In this document: piece after piece, positions 8,383 to 15,869 of the stretch | Numbering within the stretch: the stretch's first letter is position 1 | How the letters are laid out: each line of letters begins with the position of its first letter | Assembly: GCF_024362785.1 (NCBI RefSeq) | Contig: NZ_CP093301.1 | Coordinates: 1,674,001 to 1,738,000, forward strand | Reading direction: 5' to 3' | DNA length: 64,000 nucleotides | DNA from: Evansella sp. LMS18 | Lineage (GTDB): Bacteria > Bacillota > Bacilli > Bacillales > Salisediminibacteriaceae | The notes under the pieces: generated by a model | Databases searched by the model: none | What the model saw: the letters and a program-made list of their open reading frames with translations, nothing else | What the model was told of the DNA's origin: nothing | Position numbers and translations under genes: made by a program

Positions 8383-8667
8383 TTACACCTTTGTTTCTAC
8401 AGTTTTTTCCTTTTGCGCCTCTGTTTTCCTGTATTTTACCTTCGTCGCTTCGCCTCCTCTGAGGTGGCGGATGGATTTATGGTATTCCAGGATTTCCTTT
8501 ACCTCGTTCGCCAGCTCCGCGTTGATTTCCGGGAGTCTCTCTGTCAGATCTTTATGCACTGTGCTCTTGGAAACGCCAAACTCTTTCGCGATTGTCCGGA
8601 CTGTTTTTCTCGTCTCTACGAGGTACCTGCCTATCTTGATTGTTCTTTCCTTGATGTAATCGTGCAC
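8383..8667 (-). CDS. spoIIID: Sporulation transcription factor SpoIIID
   Basis: 94 residues. A helix-turn-helix (about 20-45, RKTVRTIAKEFGVSKSTVHK) is followed by a basic C-terminal extension, as in the mother-cell regulator SpoIIID that tunes sigma-E genes and sigK. The start is GTG at 8667 within GAGAGGTGTGCAC, with GGGAGG upstream. The gene lies directly upstream of mbl, the usual order. It is only weakly separated from mbl, so read-through is possible. Confidence 0.95.
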   Translation of the reverse strand: MHDYIKERTIKIGRYLVETRKTVRTIAKEFGVSKSTVHKDLTERLPEINAELANEVKEILEYHKSIRHLRGGEATKVKYRKTEAQKEKTVETKV

Positions 8668-8968
8668 ACCTCTCGCCTCCCTAAAGTGATTCCGGAGTTC
8701 AAAAAGACGAAGAAAAGACAGCGCTTCCCTGGCGTTAGCTGCTCATGATGACTAAGCTGCGTTCCCCGGTGTATGCAGGTTGACTGCCACACTCTCCCCA
8801 TACTTTCTGAACGGCCCTATCGTAATTTGTGGTTAGGTTTGTTAAATTTTATTAACCACGCCCTCCAGATATGCCTAAAATCAAGGAACAGTGTTTTTCC
8901 GACGAAAAAAGCAGTAATCAGGGTGGAATTCAGAGGTTACACAGGGGGTTTTAGCTGGGTGCAGTTCA

Positions 8969-9330
8969 CTCCGCAAGTTGGAGGTGGGATTTCGCAGGTG
9001 GGACCTCTTGTTTCGCAGGTTGACAGCTTGATTTCGATGGTTGGAGGTCACTTCGCTGGTTGCACCCCTGATTTCGCAGGTGGAGCCTCTCGTTTCGCAG
9101 GTTGAGTGCTTGATTTCGATGGTTGGGGGTCACTTCGCTGGTTAGACGCCCGATTTCGCAGGTGGAACCTCTTGTTTCGCAAGTTGACGGCTCTCTTTCG
9201 ATGGTTGGCATTCACTTCGCTGGTTGGGCACCTGATTTCGCAAGTGGAACCTCTTGTTTTGCAGGTTGAATGCTTGATTTCGATGGTTGGCATTCATTTC
9301 ACTGGTTGGAGGCACGACCTCGCTAATGAG
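8969..9330. repeat. 21-21-21-19 array 2 (core TTTCGCAGGTT), 18 units
   Basis: The CG (or TG/CA variant) of each unit falls at 8972, 8993, 9014, 9035, 9054, 9075, 9096, 9117, 9136, 9157, 9178, 9199, 9218, 9239, 9260, 9281, 9300 and 9321. Spacings repeat 21-21-21-19 four times in full, an exact 82-bp higher-order unit. Cores alternate CGCAGGT, CGCAGGTT, CGATGGTT and CGCTGGTT in that order. It lies between spoIIID and the NERD gene. Because 82 is not a multiple of 3, any reading frame shifts at every higher-order copy, so this is not coding. Confidence 0.95.
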
Positions 9331-9365
9331 GTTTCCCTTCTCCATCATATGTTCCAAAAAGCCTT

Positions 9366-9450
9366 ATTAATAAAAACCTTGCTTCATTGACAGCTGCAGC
9401 TCCGAAGCTCTACAAAGCAATCCAGCAAAGCAGTTAAGCAATTATTCTTT
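9366..9450 (+). repeat. Array-associated element A, copy 1 (diverged)
   Basis: It shares the right-hand ~40 bp AAAGCAATCCAGCAAAGCAG plus TTAAGCAATTATTC exactly with copy 2 (10684-10768), and matches copy 3 (19599-19680) in inverse orientation. The central palindrome is degraded here (CAGCTCCGAAGCTC). It sits 45 bp past the last unit of array 2 and about 100 bp before the NERD start codon, in the same orientation as copy 2. Confidence 0.85.
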
Positions 9451-9552
9451 AATTTCGCGAGAATAATTTTGAACTAATAGAAGGGAAACATCTTTCAATG
9501 AAGAATTAATAGAGTGGATTAATAGTATTTTTTTAAAAAAGGAGGCTATTAT

Positions 9553-10524
9553 GTGATCAAAAAACACCGCAAACCATCTATCAAATTACGACAGCTTGAA
9601 GCTCTGTTCCGGCGATTAAACACAAGCCATTACAGGAGGAAAGACGTGGAAGACGATTTGTTTAAAGCAAGGGCCGGCTACAAGGGCGAACAGCAGCTGG
9701 ACTATGACCTCACTTTCCTCAGAAATCATGAATTCCTCATTCTTAACGATCTTCGGCTGCCCCACCAAGGTAATCATTTTCAACTTGATTCCCTGCTTAT
9801 CTCTCCATACTTTTTTCTTCATATTGACGCAAAGCACTTATCAGGAAAAATTAAAATCGACCATACCATTGGACAGATGGAACGAATCAAACTAAACAAT
9901 GAGGTAAATGTTTACAGTGACCCGACCCTCCAGATTAGACGCCACGAACTGCAGCTTCGAGAATGGATGCAAGTGAACAAGCACCCTCTTCTTCCCTTGG
10001 AATCCCTCGTTGTTTTTACCCACCCCAACGCCTACCTAACTATATTAAATGGACACCCCTACAGGCATCGCATCAAAAAAAATGCTTTATTAATAGAAAC
10101 AATCAATGGTTTACAGCAAAAATACCGTCGTCCCGTTTTTTCGCATAAAGATCTTCAAAAGATTTGCCGCCAGCTCATTAAGCAGCATACTCCCTCCTGG
10201 GAAAACCTTCTCCAGAAATATAGTATTTCTCCTGACGATATACAAACTGGTGTTTTTTGCCCGAAGTGTGGGTGGAGGCCGATGGAAAGGATGCATGGTA
10301 ACTGGAGGTGTATTAACCAATCTTGTAAATATGTAGATCGCAATTGTCATCTGGCAGCTCTTGATGACTATGCGTTAATTTTTGGCCCCGCGATAAGTAA
10401 CGCCCAGTTTAGAAATTTCCTTCATACAGCTTCAGGATATACCGCACACCGAATACTTACTTCGTTATGCTCCTCTCATAAAGGGAAGTTTCGTTACCGT
10501 ACCTATTATCTTCCGATGAATTAA
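9553..10524 (+). CDS. NERD-domain (nuclease-related) protein with C-terminal zinc ribbon
   Basis: 323 residues. An NERD domain spans about 40-165: GYKGEQQLDYDL (Glu46), FQLDSLLIS (Asp79) and HIDAKHLSGK (Asp92-x-Lys94, the degenerate D/E-x-K of PD-(D/E)xK-like folds). A Cys4 zinc ribbon follows (C236PKC239, C253, C258), a pairing known in NERD proteins with topoisomerase-type ribbons. The GTG at 9553 has GGAGG 7 nt upstream; an overlapping ATG at 9551 is followed at once by TGA. It is the only plus-strand gene between spoIIID and spoIIQ. Array 2 and element A lie before it; array 3 begins at its stop codon and is followed by another A copy. Nuclease activity is not proven for most NERD proteins. 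Confidence 0.85.
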   Translation: MIKKHRKPSIKLRQLEALFRRLNTSHYRRKDVEDDLFKARAGYKGEQQLDYDLTFLRNHEFLILNDLRLPHQGNHFQLDSLLISPYFFLHIDAKHLSGKIKIDHTIGQMERIKLNNEVNVYSDPTLQIRRHELQLREWMQVNKHPLLPLESLVVFTHPNAYLTILNGHPYRHRIKKNALLIETINGLQQKYRRPVFSHKDLQKICRQLIKQHTPSWENLLQKYSISPDDIQTGVFCPKCGWRPMERMHGNWRCINQSCKYVDRNCHLAALDDYALIFGPAISNAQFRNFLHTASGYTAHRILTSLCSSHKGKFRYRTYYLPMN

Positions 10525-10539
10525 ATCCAAGTTGGCTTT

Positions 10540-10675
10540 CTCTTCACTGGTTGGCTTCCCCTTCGCTGGTTGGACACCGTTTTTCGCAAGTTGAAACTTC
10601 CTTTTCGCAGGTTGGATGCTTGATTTCGCCGGTTGGCTTCCCCTTCGCTGGTTGGACACCCGTTCTCGAGAATGA
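10540..10675. repeat. 21-21-21-19 array 3 (cores TTCGCTGGTT and TTCGCAGGTT)
   Basis: Unit positions are 10545, 10564, 10585, 10606, 10627, 10646 and 10667; spacings 19, 21, 21, 21, 19, 21. The last unit switches to CTCGAGAATG, the core of the 34-kb array. A probable earlier degenerate unit starts at the NERD stop codon. The array shares orientation and cores with array 2 on the other side of the NERD gene. Confidence 0.9.
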
Positions 10676-10683
10676 AAACCTTA

Positions 10684-10768
10684 TGAATTAAAACATTTGC
10701 TTAATTTTCGTTGGAGCTTCGAAGCTCCACAAAGCAATCCAGCAAAGCAGTTAAGCAATTATTCATTG
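10684..10768 (+). repeat. Array-associated element A, copy 2
   Basis: About 85 bp: AATTAAAACATTTGCTTAAT, then TTTCGTTGGAGCTTCGAAGC with a perfect 16-bp palindrome GGAGCTTCGAAGCTCC, then AAAGCAATCCAGCAAAGCAG and TTAAGCAATTATTCATTGAA. It matches the reverse complement of 19599-19680 along nearly the full length. It is followed by degenerate TTTCGTGCATTG-type units (to about 10810), so array sequence lies on both sides. Confidence 0.88.
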
Positions 10769-10854
10769 AATCATTGATTTCATTCCTCATTTCGTGCATT
10801 GCATCCAATTACGAGACCTAAATTGCCAAAAAACCAGCCACCAAATCAACCAAA

Positions 10855-10897
10855 CCAAAAAACCGGAGAGCGGTCACAGTTGACTCGCTCTCCGGTT
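10855..10897 (-). terminator. spoIIQ-side terminator
   Basis: AACCGGAGAGCG and CGCTCTCCGGTT form a perfect 12-bp stem; on the minus strand it runs into TTTTTTGGTTTGG. It can stop leftward transcription from spoIIQ; on the plus strand the CTCTATTTTA that follows gives weaker termination for the NERD gene. A second GC-rich hairpin, GGGGCGGC/GCCGCCCC, lies at about 10946-10983. Confidence 0.7.
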
Positions 10898-11128
10898 CTC
10901 TATTTTATATAAAGCGGAGGTTACTCCGCCTTATTTGCCAGGGGGAGGGGCGGCCCGGTCCAACGGGATCAGGAGCCGCCCCGCTCCGTCTGCTTAAGCA
11001 TCACCTGATTCAGTTACGTGGCCAGAGCCGCCGGCCAGCACGTTAGATTTAATGCAGTGATTGCTGCGGGCCCGCCAGCAAAATAGAATCAGGTTAACTT
11101 AATTTTTCCCAAAAAACTCAGTTACGGT

Positions 11129-11929
11129 TTACTCTTCCAGCATGTCCGCTGGCTGTGGTACTTCTTCTGCACCACGCTCGTCGGCTGCTTCGACAGGGTC
11201 AACGTCCGGAAGTGCGGCCATTGGCTGGTCCATATAGTTTAATGGGTTCACCGCTACGCCGTCTTTGCGGATTTCGAAGTGTACGTGCACGCCTGCGTCA
11301 CTGTTATAGAGGTTGCGCCCCGCTCTTGCGATGACGTCACCTTGTTTCACAGTCTGGCCTGGCTCGACGAGTACACCTTCGAGACTCTGGTAAACTGTTA
11401 CGATATCTTCGTCATGTTCGATATGAACGACTTCGCCAAACAACGCGTCTTCTTCAGCCTTAACTACTGTACCGCTTAGAGCTGCTGTTACGTCGAAGCT
11501 TTCACCTTCTGCAGAGGAAAGGTCGACGCCTTTGCTTTGGTAGTAGTAGTTTTCATAGCGTACTAATGCGCTTTCCTGGTCTGTTACAGATGATTGATGA
11601 TCAAAGAAAGTTCCGACAACATCGACTTCGTTTTCGTCAAGTACAGGCATTTGGAATACTTCGTTTACAGCAGCGGCCGGAACAGCTTCTTCATCTTCCA
11701 TTGCCACGCCGTCTTCCAGATTCTCAGACTGATTTATATCAAACTCTGAGTCTCTTTGGTCCTCGGTTACTTCCTCACCTGAACCTGAAATCCACATGTA
11801 CGTAGTCAGCACCATTGCAGCCAGTGCGAGATATAATGCAGGCACTGCCCAGCGTTTTTTCATCAGACGCTTAATTTTCGCCTGAGTTTGCCCCCATTTG
11901 GAAGCTTGTTTCTCCTCATGATTATTCAT
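11129..11929 (-). CDS. spoIIQ: Engulfment protein SpoIIQ (degenerate LytM/M23 domain)
   Basis: 266 residues: a short cytoplasmic N-terminus, one membrane helix (about 27-47), a linker, and a LytM-like domain (about 125-230). In active M23 peptidases the first zinc ligand lies in H-x-x-x-D; here it reads S132KGVD136, with Ser for His, while the second motif H215VH217 is kept. That substitution is the hallmark of Bacillus SpoIIQ, which works as a forespore channel/engulfment scaffold with SpoIIIAH rather than as a peptidase. The acidic C-terminal tail is after residue 233. The ATG at 11929 follows GAGGTGAT. In B. subtilis it is next to spoIID; here an ABC operon lies between. Confidence 0.92.
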   Translation of the reverse strand: MNNHEEKQASKWGQTQAKIKRLMKKRWAVPALYLALAAMVLTTYMWISGSGEEVTEDQRDSEFDINQSENLEDGVAMEDEEAVPAAAVNEVFQMPVLDENEVDVVGTFFDHQSSVTDQESALVRYENYYYQSKGVDLSSAEGESFDVTAALSGTVVKAEEDALFGEVVHIEHDEDIVTVYQSLEGVLVEPGQTVKQGDVIARAGRNLYNSDAGVHVHFEIRKDGVAVNPLNYMDQPMAALPDVDPVEAADERGAEEVPQPADMLEE

Positions 11930-12105
11930 GGAATCATCACCTCAGCAATCATTCTGAACAAAAACATACGAGTTTATACATTATTTAGAAAATTTTATTT
12001 TCCCGCAGAATCCGCGTCATTAATGGATTTCCTTCCTGTCCACTCACCAGGCGCCCGCCTTTTTTTGGAAAAATAAATTGCCACTGTTCCGCAGTGTGTG
12101 TTACT

Positions 12106-12125
12106 GTGTATATAGATATAAACAC
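12106..12125. promoter_or_regulatory. Palindromic YtrA-type operator upstream of the ABC operon
   Basis: GTGTATATAGATATAAACAC is a near-palindrome (GTGT, TATA, TATA, ACAC arms) about 60 nt before the first gene. It overlaps an AT-rich -10-like stretch. YtrA-subfamily GntR repressors typically bind GTGT...ACAC palindromes at their own operon promoters, and the operon encodes one (13663-14067). The assignment is inference. Confidence 0.5.
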
Positions 12126-12187
12126 CAGAACACCTCTAAACACTCAAAATTATAACTACGCCAAATAAATGACAGGAGGCCGAAACG

Positions 12188-12919
12188 ATGGACTGGACAC
12201 ATTGCAAAAAATTAATAGGGTTTGAACTGAAGAACACACCTTTCTACTTTTATTTACTGCATATTTTTATGGCGCTCGTATATGGATGGCTGTTCGCCAT
12301 ATTGCTGCCTGGCAGTATGCTCGAGAATCAGACAACTATGGTCGTGGACTTTTTTCTGCTTATAGGACTGACGGTAAACATATATCTCACCCGTCCCCAC
12401 TCATTTTTCGTAAGAGAGGTGAAAAGCAGTTTATACGCGGCACCGATACAGATTCTGCTCAGGCAGATGCCAGTGTCGCGGAAAACCATTATAGTGAGCC
12501 GGATGCTGATGAGCATTCTGCTGAGCTTTTTCTTCTCTGTTTTGTTCACCGGCTCGTTTTATTACTTTTTAGAAGGCGGGGACCTGGCCGCATTATTTCC
12601 AAACTTCGCCTGGTTTGCCGCTGCGTGGGTCATTCTGGTTATTGCTTCTTCGGGGTCGATTGCTGCTGCTGAACCAGGCGACTATATAACGAAGCCGACC
12701 CTTTATCTCTGGAGCATCATGACATTCGGGGGATTCTTCCTCTTAAGCCTGCTCGTACGATTTATCTCCGGAAAGTTTCTCATGGAATGGATCGTAACAG
12801 GAGCAGCTCAGGCTCCGGTGCTTCTGATCTCTGTCCTTCTGCTGTTTACCGCGGGCTCCATTTATTTCTGGGTCTTATATATGAAAAGGTACTTAACAAA
12901 GACGGATTACCATGTATAA
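12188..12919 (+). CDS. ABC-transporter permease-like membrane protein (YtrC/YtrD type), first copy
   Basis: 243 residues with about six hydrophobic helices and no cytoplasmic domain of note. It starts MDWTHCKKLIGFELKNTPFY and ends TKTDYHV. GACAGGAGGCC lies 7 nt before the ATG. It is paralogous to the next gene (shared start LI-FELK-TP and end DYHV). With the GntR regulator and ATPase downstream it forms a YtrABCD-like module. The substrate is unknown; relatives respond to cell-wall antibiotics, which is only a hint. Confidence 0.75.
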   Translation: MDWTHCKKLIGFELKNTPFYFYLLHIFMALVYGWLFAILLPGSMLENQTTMVVDFFLLIGLTVNIYLTRPHSFFVREVKSSLYAAPIQILLRQMPVSRKTIIVSRMLMSILLSFFFSVLFTGSFYYFLEGGDLAALFPNFAWFAAAWVILVIASSGSIAAAEPGDYITKPTLYLWSIMTFGGFFLLSLLVRFISGKFLMEWIVTGAAQAPVLLISVLLLFTAGSIYFWVLYMKRYLTKTDYHV

Positions 12920-12935
12920 GGAGGTGCAAGGCGAG

Positions 12936-13670
12936 GTGAAAAAATTAATTTTGTTCGAACTGAAGCACACACCGGCATGGAATTACATCATGATTGTTCT
13001 CATTGCGATAACTTTCGGGCTGCTCGCTTCCACGATGATCAATACTGGGGATTTTGACGGGAGGCACCTCATCGCCTTTGACTCCCTGTTCATCGTCAGC
13101 ACTTTTGCTCTGCAGTTAAACCGCTACTTTCCTTTTGCAATGCGGGGCAACGATCCTGGGACACCTTTTCACTACGTGCTGCGCCCAATGCCTTTGCGTG
13201 CCAGCACCATTGCTTCCAGCCGGTTTATCTCCACTGCCATCCTGCTGGGATTCTTCTATACTGTTTTTTTCCTGGCGGTATACGTCCTGACTCCCCTTTT
13301 CCGGGCAGAGCTCCCAGGCTTAGCAGTTCCTGCAGCCTTCCTTTTTTGGCTGGGCCTCGGGACAGGGATCAGCAGCTTTTATTCCGCCTTTGAAGCTGGC
13401 ACGAAACCAAGGAAGATCTCCCTTGGCAAAAATTTGGGTGCGGTGCCTTTAATGGCGCTGGTCGGTGGATTTCTTTCCATCCCCCTCCTCCTTGGAATGA
13501 ATTTGTTTTATTCCTTTACAGGCACAGGGATCGTCAAAGGAATTACTGTCATTGCTGGTGGAGCTCCCTGGGCAGCAGCCATCCTTGGACTAGTGTTCTT
13601 CCTGATTGGCTTCGCCTTCTGGAAGTGGAGAATGAATTTAAGTTTGAATCGAGTTGATTACCATGTCTGA
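12936..13670 (+). CDS. ABC-transporter permease-like membrane protein (YtrC/YtrD type), second copy
   Basis: About 244 residues from the GTG at 12936 (AAGGAGG 11 nt upstream); the in-frame ATG at 12912 lacks its own site and lies inside the previous gene. It has six predicted helices, the N-terminal motif KKLILFELKHTPAWNY, and ends NRVDYHV like its upstream paralogue. Its stop overlaps the start of the GntR gene, implying coupled translation. It probably forms the membrane channel together with the first copy. Confidence 0.75.
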   Translation: MKKLILFELKHTPAWNYIMIVLIAITFGLLASTMINTGDFDGRHLIAFDSLFIVSTFALQLNRYFPFAMRGNDPGTPFHYVLRPMPLRASTIASSRFISTAILLGFFYTVFFLAVYVLTPLFRAELPGLAVPAAFLFWLGLGTGISSFYSAFEAGTKPRKISLGKNLGAVPLMALVGGFLSIPLLLGMNLFYSFTGTGIVKGITVIAGGAPWAAAILGLVFFLIGFAFWKWRMNLSLNRVDYHV

Positions 13671-14067
13671 AACAGGATTGCTTCCAATTAAAATAAACGA
13701 AACAAGCCGGACGCCGATATACGACCAAATCGAATCCCAGGTAAAAACACTCATCGTGAGCGGCAAACTGCCCGCCGGTACGGCGCTGCCTTCCATCAGA
13801 AAGCTGGCCGCCTCCCTTTCCTGCAGTGTGATTACTACAAGAAGGGCCTACCAGAACCTGGAACAGCACGGCTACATCAAAACCCTCCAGGGAAAGGGAA
13901 CCTTTGTCGCGGAGATTAACGTGGCTGAGCAGGATGAACAGAAGCAGGAAGCAGTGGCTGAAGCCCTGCAGGAAGCTGCCCGGCTCGGAAAAAACTATCA
14001 ATACACAGACGAAGAGCTGATGGACTGGTTCAGAAAGATATTAAAGGAGGAGAACGAAAGTGATTAA
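13663..14067 (+). CDS. GntR-family transcriptional regulator, YtrA subfamily
   Basis: 134 residues from the ATG at 13663, which overlaps the stop of the upstream gene. It has a winged helix (about 15-75: TPIYDQIESQVKTLIVSGKL, LPSIRKLAASLSCSVITTRR, LEQHGYIKTLQGKGTFVAE) and only a short helical C-terminal dimerisation tail, which defines the YtrA subfamily. It probably represses its own operon by binding the GTGT...ACAC palindrome at 12106; the ligand is unknown. An unusual feature is its position as third gene rather than first. Confidence 0.88.
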   Translation: MSETGLLPIKINETSRTPIYDQIESQVKTLIVSGKLPAGTALPSIRKLAASLSCSVITTRRAYQNLEQHGYIKTLQGKGTFVAEINVAEQDEQKQEAVAEALQEAARLGKNYQYTDEELMDWFRKILKEENESD

Positions 14068-14983
14068 ATTTGACGGAGTGCAGAAAAATATTGACCGGGA
14101 CGTACAGATCGGCCCTCTTGATTTTTATATAGAGCCAGGCACTGTCACTGCTCTGGTCGGGAATAACGGTGCGGGAAAAAGCACACTCATCCGTATGCTA
14201 ACCGACATGGTTTTTCCTGACACTGGCACGATCACCCGGTTTGGAAAAGTTTCTGATCCGGCCGGCCGTGAAGACGAAGTCACCTGGAAAGAGCAGATCG
14301 CCTACGTGCCACAAACGTCCATCGGGTATGAACGGTTCTCTTTGAAGCAGCTGGCGGAACTCCAGGAAATTGGCTTCAGCAGCTGGGACTGGACGGAGTT
14401 CCACCGGCTCGCGGAAAGGTTCAGCCTTCCGTTAAAAAAACGGTTCGACTCCCTTTCCACCGGCATGCAGAAAAAGGGTCTCCTTCTCCTGGCCCTTTCC
14501 CGGAGTTCAAAGTTCCTTGTAATGGATGAACCCTTATCAGGAGTGGACATTGAAAGTCAGGAAATTATCCGGGAAGAATGGGTTTCCTATCTGGAACAGG
14601 ATCCGGGACGGGCTATTCTTTTTTCCACGCATATCCCGGAGGAGGTTAAAGGGTTTGCCGATTATGTCGTTTGCATGAAAGAAGGCGCCCTGTCCGGGCG
14701 TTTTGAAAAAGATTCCTTGCAGGAAAATTACGCCCGACTTTGGGTTTCAGCAGGGGGCTCCGTCAGCCAGGAAGAAATTATCCGAAACCTTCCCGGAGTT
14801 ATTGACGTAAAGAGAAGTGGAAATAACTGTGAAATTATTACAGAAAATCTTGAGCAGACGGAGAACGCTCTGGCTGGAAAAAATATAGAGATTGTCCTCC
14901 AGCAGGGGCTTGAGTTCTCTGAAATACTTCGTACGCTTTTGAAAAACAGGGAGGAGAAAAGAACAGATGAGTTTAGTGCTTAA
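14060..14983 (+). CDS. ABC transporter ATP-binding protein (YtrB-like)
   Basis: 307 residues from the GTG at 14060 (AAAGGAGGAG 8 nt upstream), overlapping the GntR stop. The Walker A is GNNGAGKST (about 35-43), the signature region LSTGMQKKGLLLL is slightly non-standard for LSGGQ, and Walker B is FLVMDEPLSGVD. The C-terminal ~80 residues form the regulatory tail typical of YtrB/EcsA-type ATPases. It probably energises the two small permeases upstream. Confidence 0.88.
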   Translation: MIKFDGVQKNIDRDVQIGPLDFYIEPGTVTALVGNNGAGKSTLIRMLTDMVFPDTGTITRFGKVSDPAGREDEVTWKEQIAYVPQTSIGYERFSLKQLAELQEIGFSSWDWTEFHRLAERFSLPLKKRFDSLSTGMQKKGLLLLALSRSSKFLVMDEPLSGVDIESQEIIREEWVSYLEQDPGRAILFSTHIPEEVKGFADYVVCMKEGALSGRFEKDSLQENYARLWVSAGGSVSQEEIIRNLPGVIDVKRSGNNCEIITENLEQTENALAGKNIEIVLQQGLEFSEILRTLLKNREEKRTDEFSA

Positions 14984-15869
14984 TAATTTGAAAAAGAAAT
15001 TTACTGACCAGTATGCTGTTGATGGCATCAATGTGACAGTGGAAAAAGGGCAGATGTTCGGTATGCTCGGGGCTAACGGCGCGGGCAAAACAACTACTTT
15101 CCGAATGATTCTTGGGCTCCTGGACCCTACCGAAGGGTCTGCGGAATGGGACGGGCGGCCTGTCTCCTATGACAGAACAAACCTGGTGGGATATCTGCCG
15201 GAGGAACGGGGGATGTTTCCAAAGCTCACCGTTAAAGACCAGCTCATTTATTTAATGAAGCTGAAAGGCATGAAAAAAGGAGATATCATCCAGGAGATGC
15301 GCCATTGGCTCGGCCGCTTCCAGGTGGAAGAGTATGAGAACAAAAAAATCGAGGAGCTTTCTAAAGGGAACCAGCAAAAAATCCAGTTTATGGCCGCGGT
15401 ACTCCATAAACCGCAGCTGCTTATCCTCGATGAACCGTTCAGCGGCCTCGACCCTGTAAACGCCGACATGTTAAAGGATGCGGTCCTTGATTTACAGCGA
15501 AACGGAACGACCATTGTTTTTTCCAGCCATCAGATGAGAAATGTGGAAGAGCTCTGCGAAGACCTGATCATGCTGAAGCGGGGGAAAGCTGTTCTGCAGG
15601 GGAACCTGCGTGAAATCAAGCGTTCCTACGGGATGAAAAGCATCAGCGTCAACGCCGATTACGACCTTAGTTTTATCCAGGGCATCCCTGGGGTCCTCTC
15701 CCTTGAGAAAAATAAAAACGGTGCGACAGTCAAGGTGGAAAACGAAGCTGTTGCCGAAGATATTTTCCACGGGATTACAGAAAAAGGCTTTGTCCGGAAA
15801 TTTGAAGTGGAAGAGCCGTCTCTTCACGATATCTTCATTGATAAAGTAGGAGGTGAAGCAAATGACTAA
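14967..15869 (+). CDS. ABC transporter ATP-binding protein (YhaQ/NatA-like)
   Basis: 300 residues. Walker A GANGAGKTT, signature LSKGNQQKIQF, Walker B LLILDEPFSGLDP and the switch HQM are intact; the C-terminal domain ends LHDIFIDKVGGEAND, as in NatA/YhaQ ATPases. It overlaps the preceding gene by 17 nt and the permease gene by 8 nt. It probably pairs with the downstream permease as a YhaQ-YhaP/NatAB-like exporter. Na+ export would fit an alkaliphile, but the substrate is not shown by sequence. Confidence 0.88.
   Translation: MSLVLNNLKKKFTDQYAVDGINVTVEKGQMFGMLGANGAGKTTTFRMILGLLDPTEGSAEWDGRPVSYDRTNLVGYLPEERGMFPKLTVKDQLIYLMKLKGMKKGDIIQEMRHWLGRFQVEEYENKKIEELSKGNQQKIQFMAAVLHKPQLLILDEPFSGLDPVNADMLKDAVLDLQRNGTTIVFSSHQMRNVEELCEDLIMLKRGKAVLQGNLREIKRSYGMKSISVNADYDLSFIQGIPGVLSLEKNKNGATVKVENEAVAEDIFHGITEKGFVRKFEVEEPSLHDIFIDKVGGEAND

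Noticed and set aside
8966-9390. Open frames on both strands through array 2 that look like small repetitive proteins
   Set aside because: They follow the repeat, change frame with each 82-bp unit and have no ribosome binding site. The same holds for frames at 17287-17616, 19155-19601, 23341-23749 and 34264-34592.
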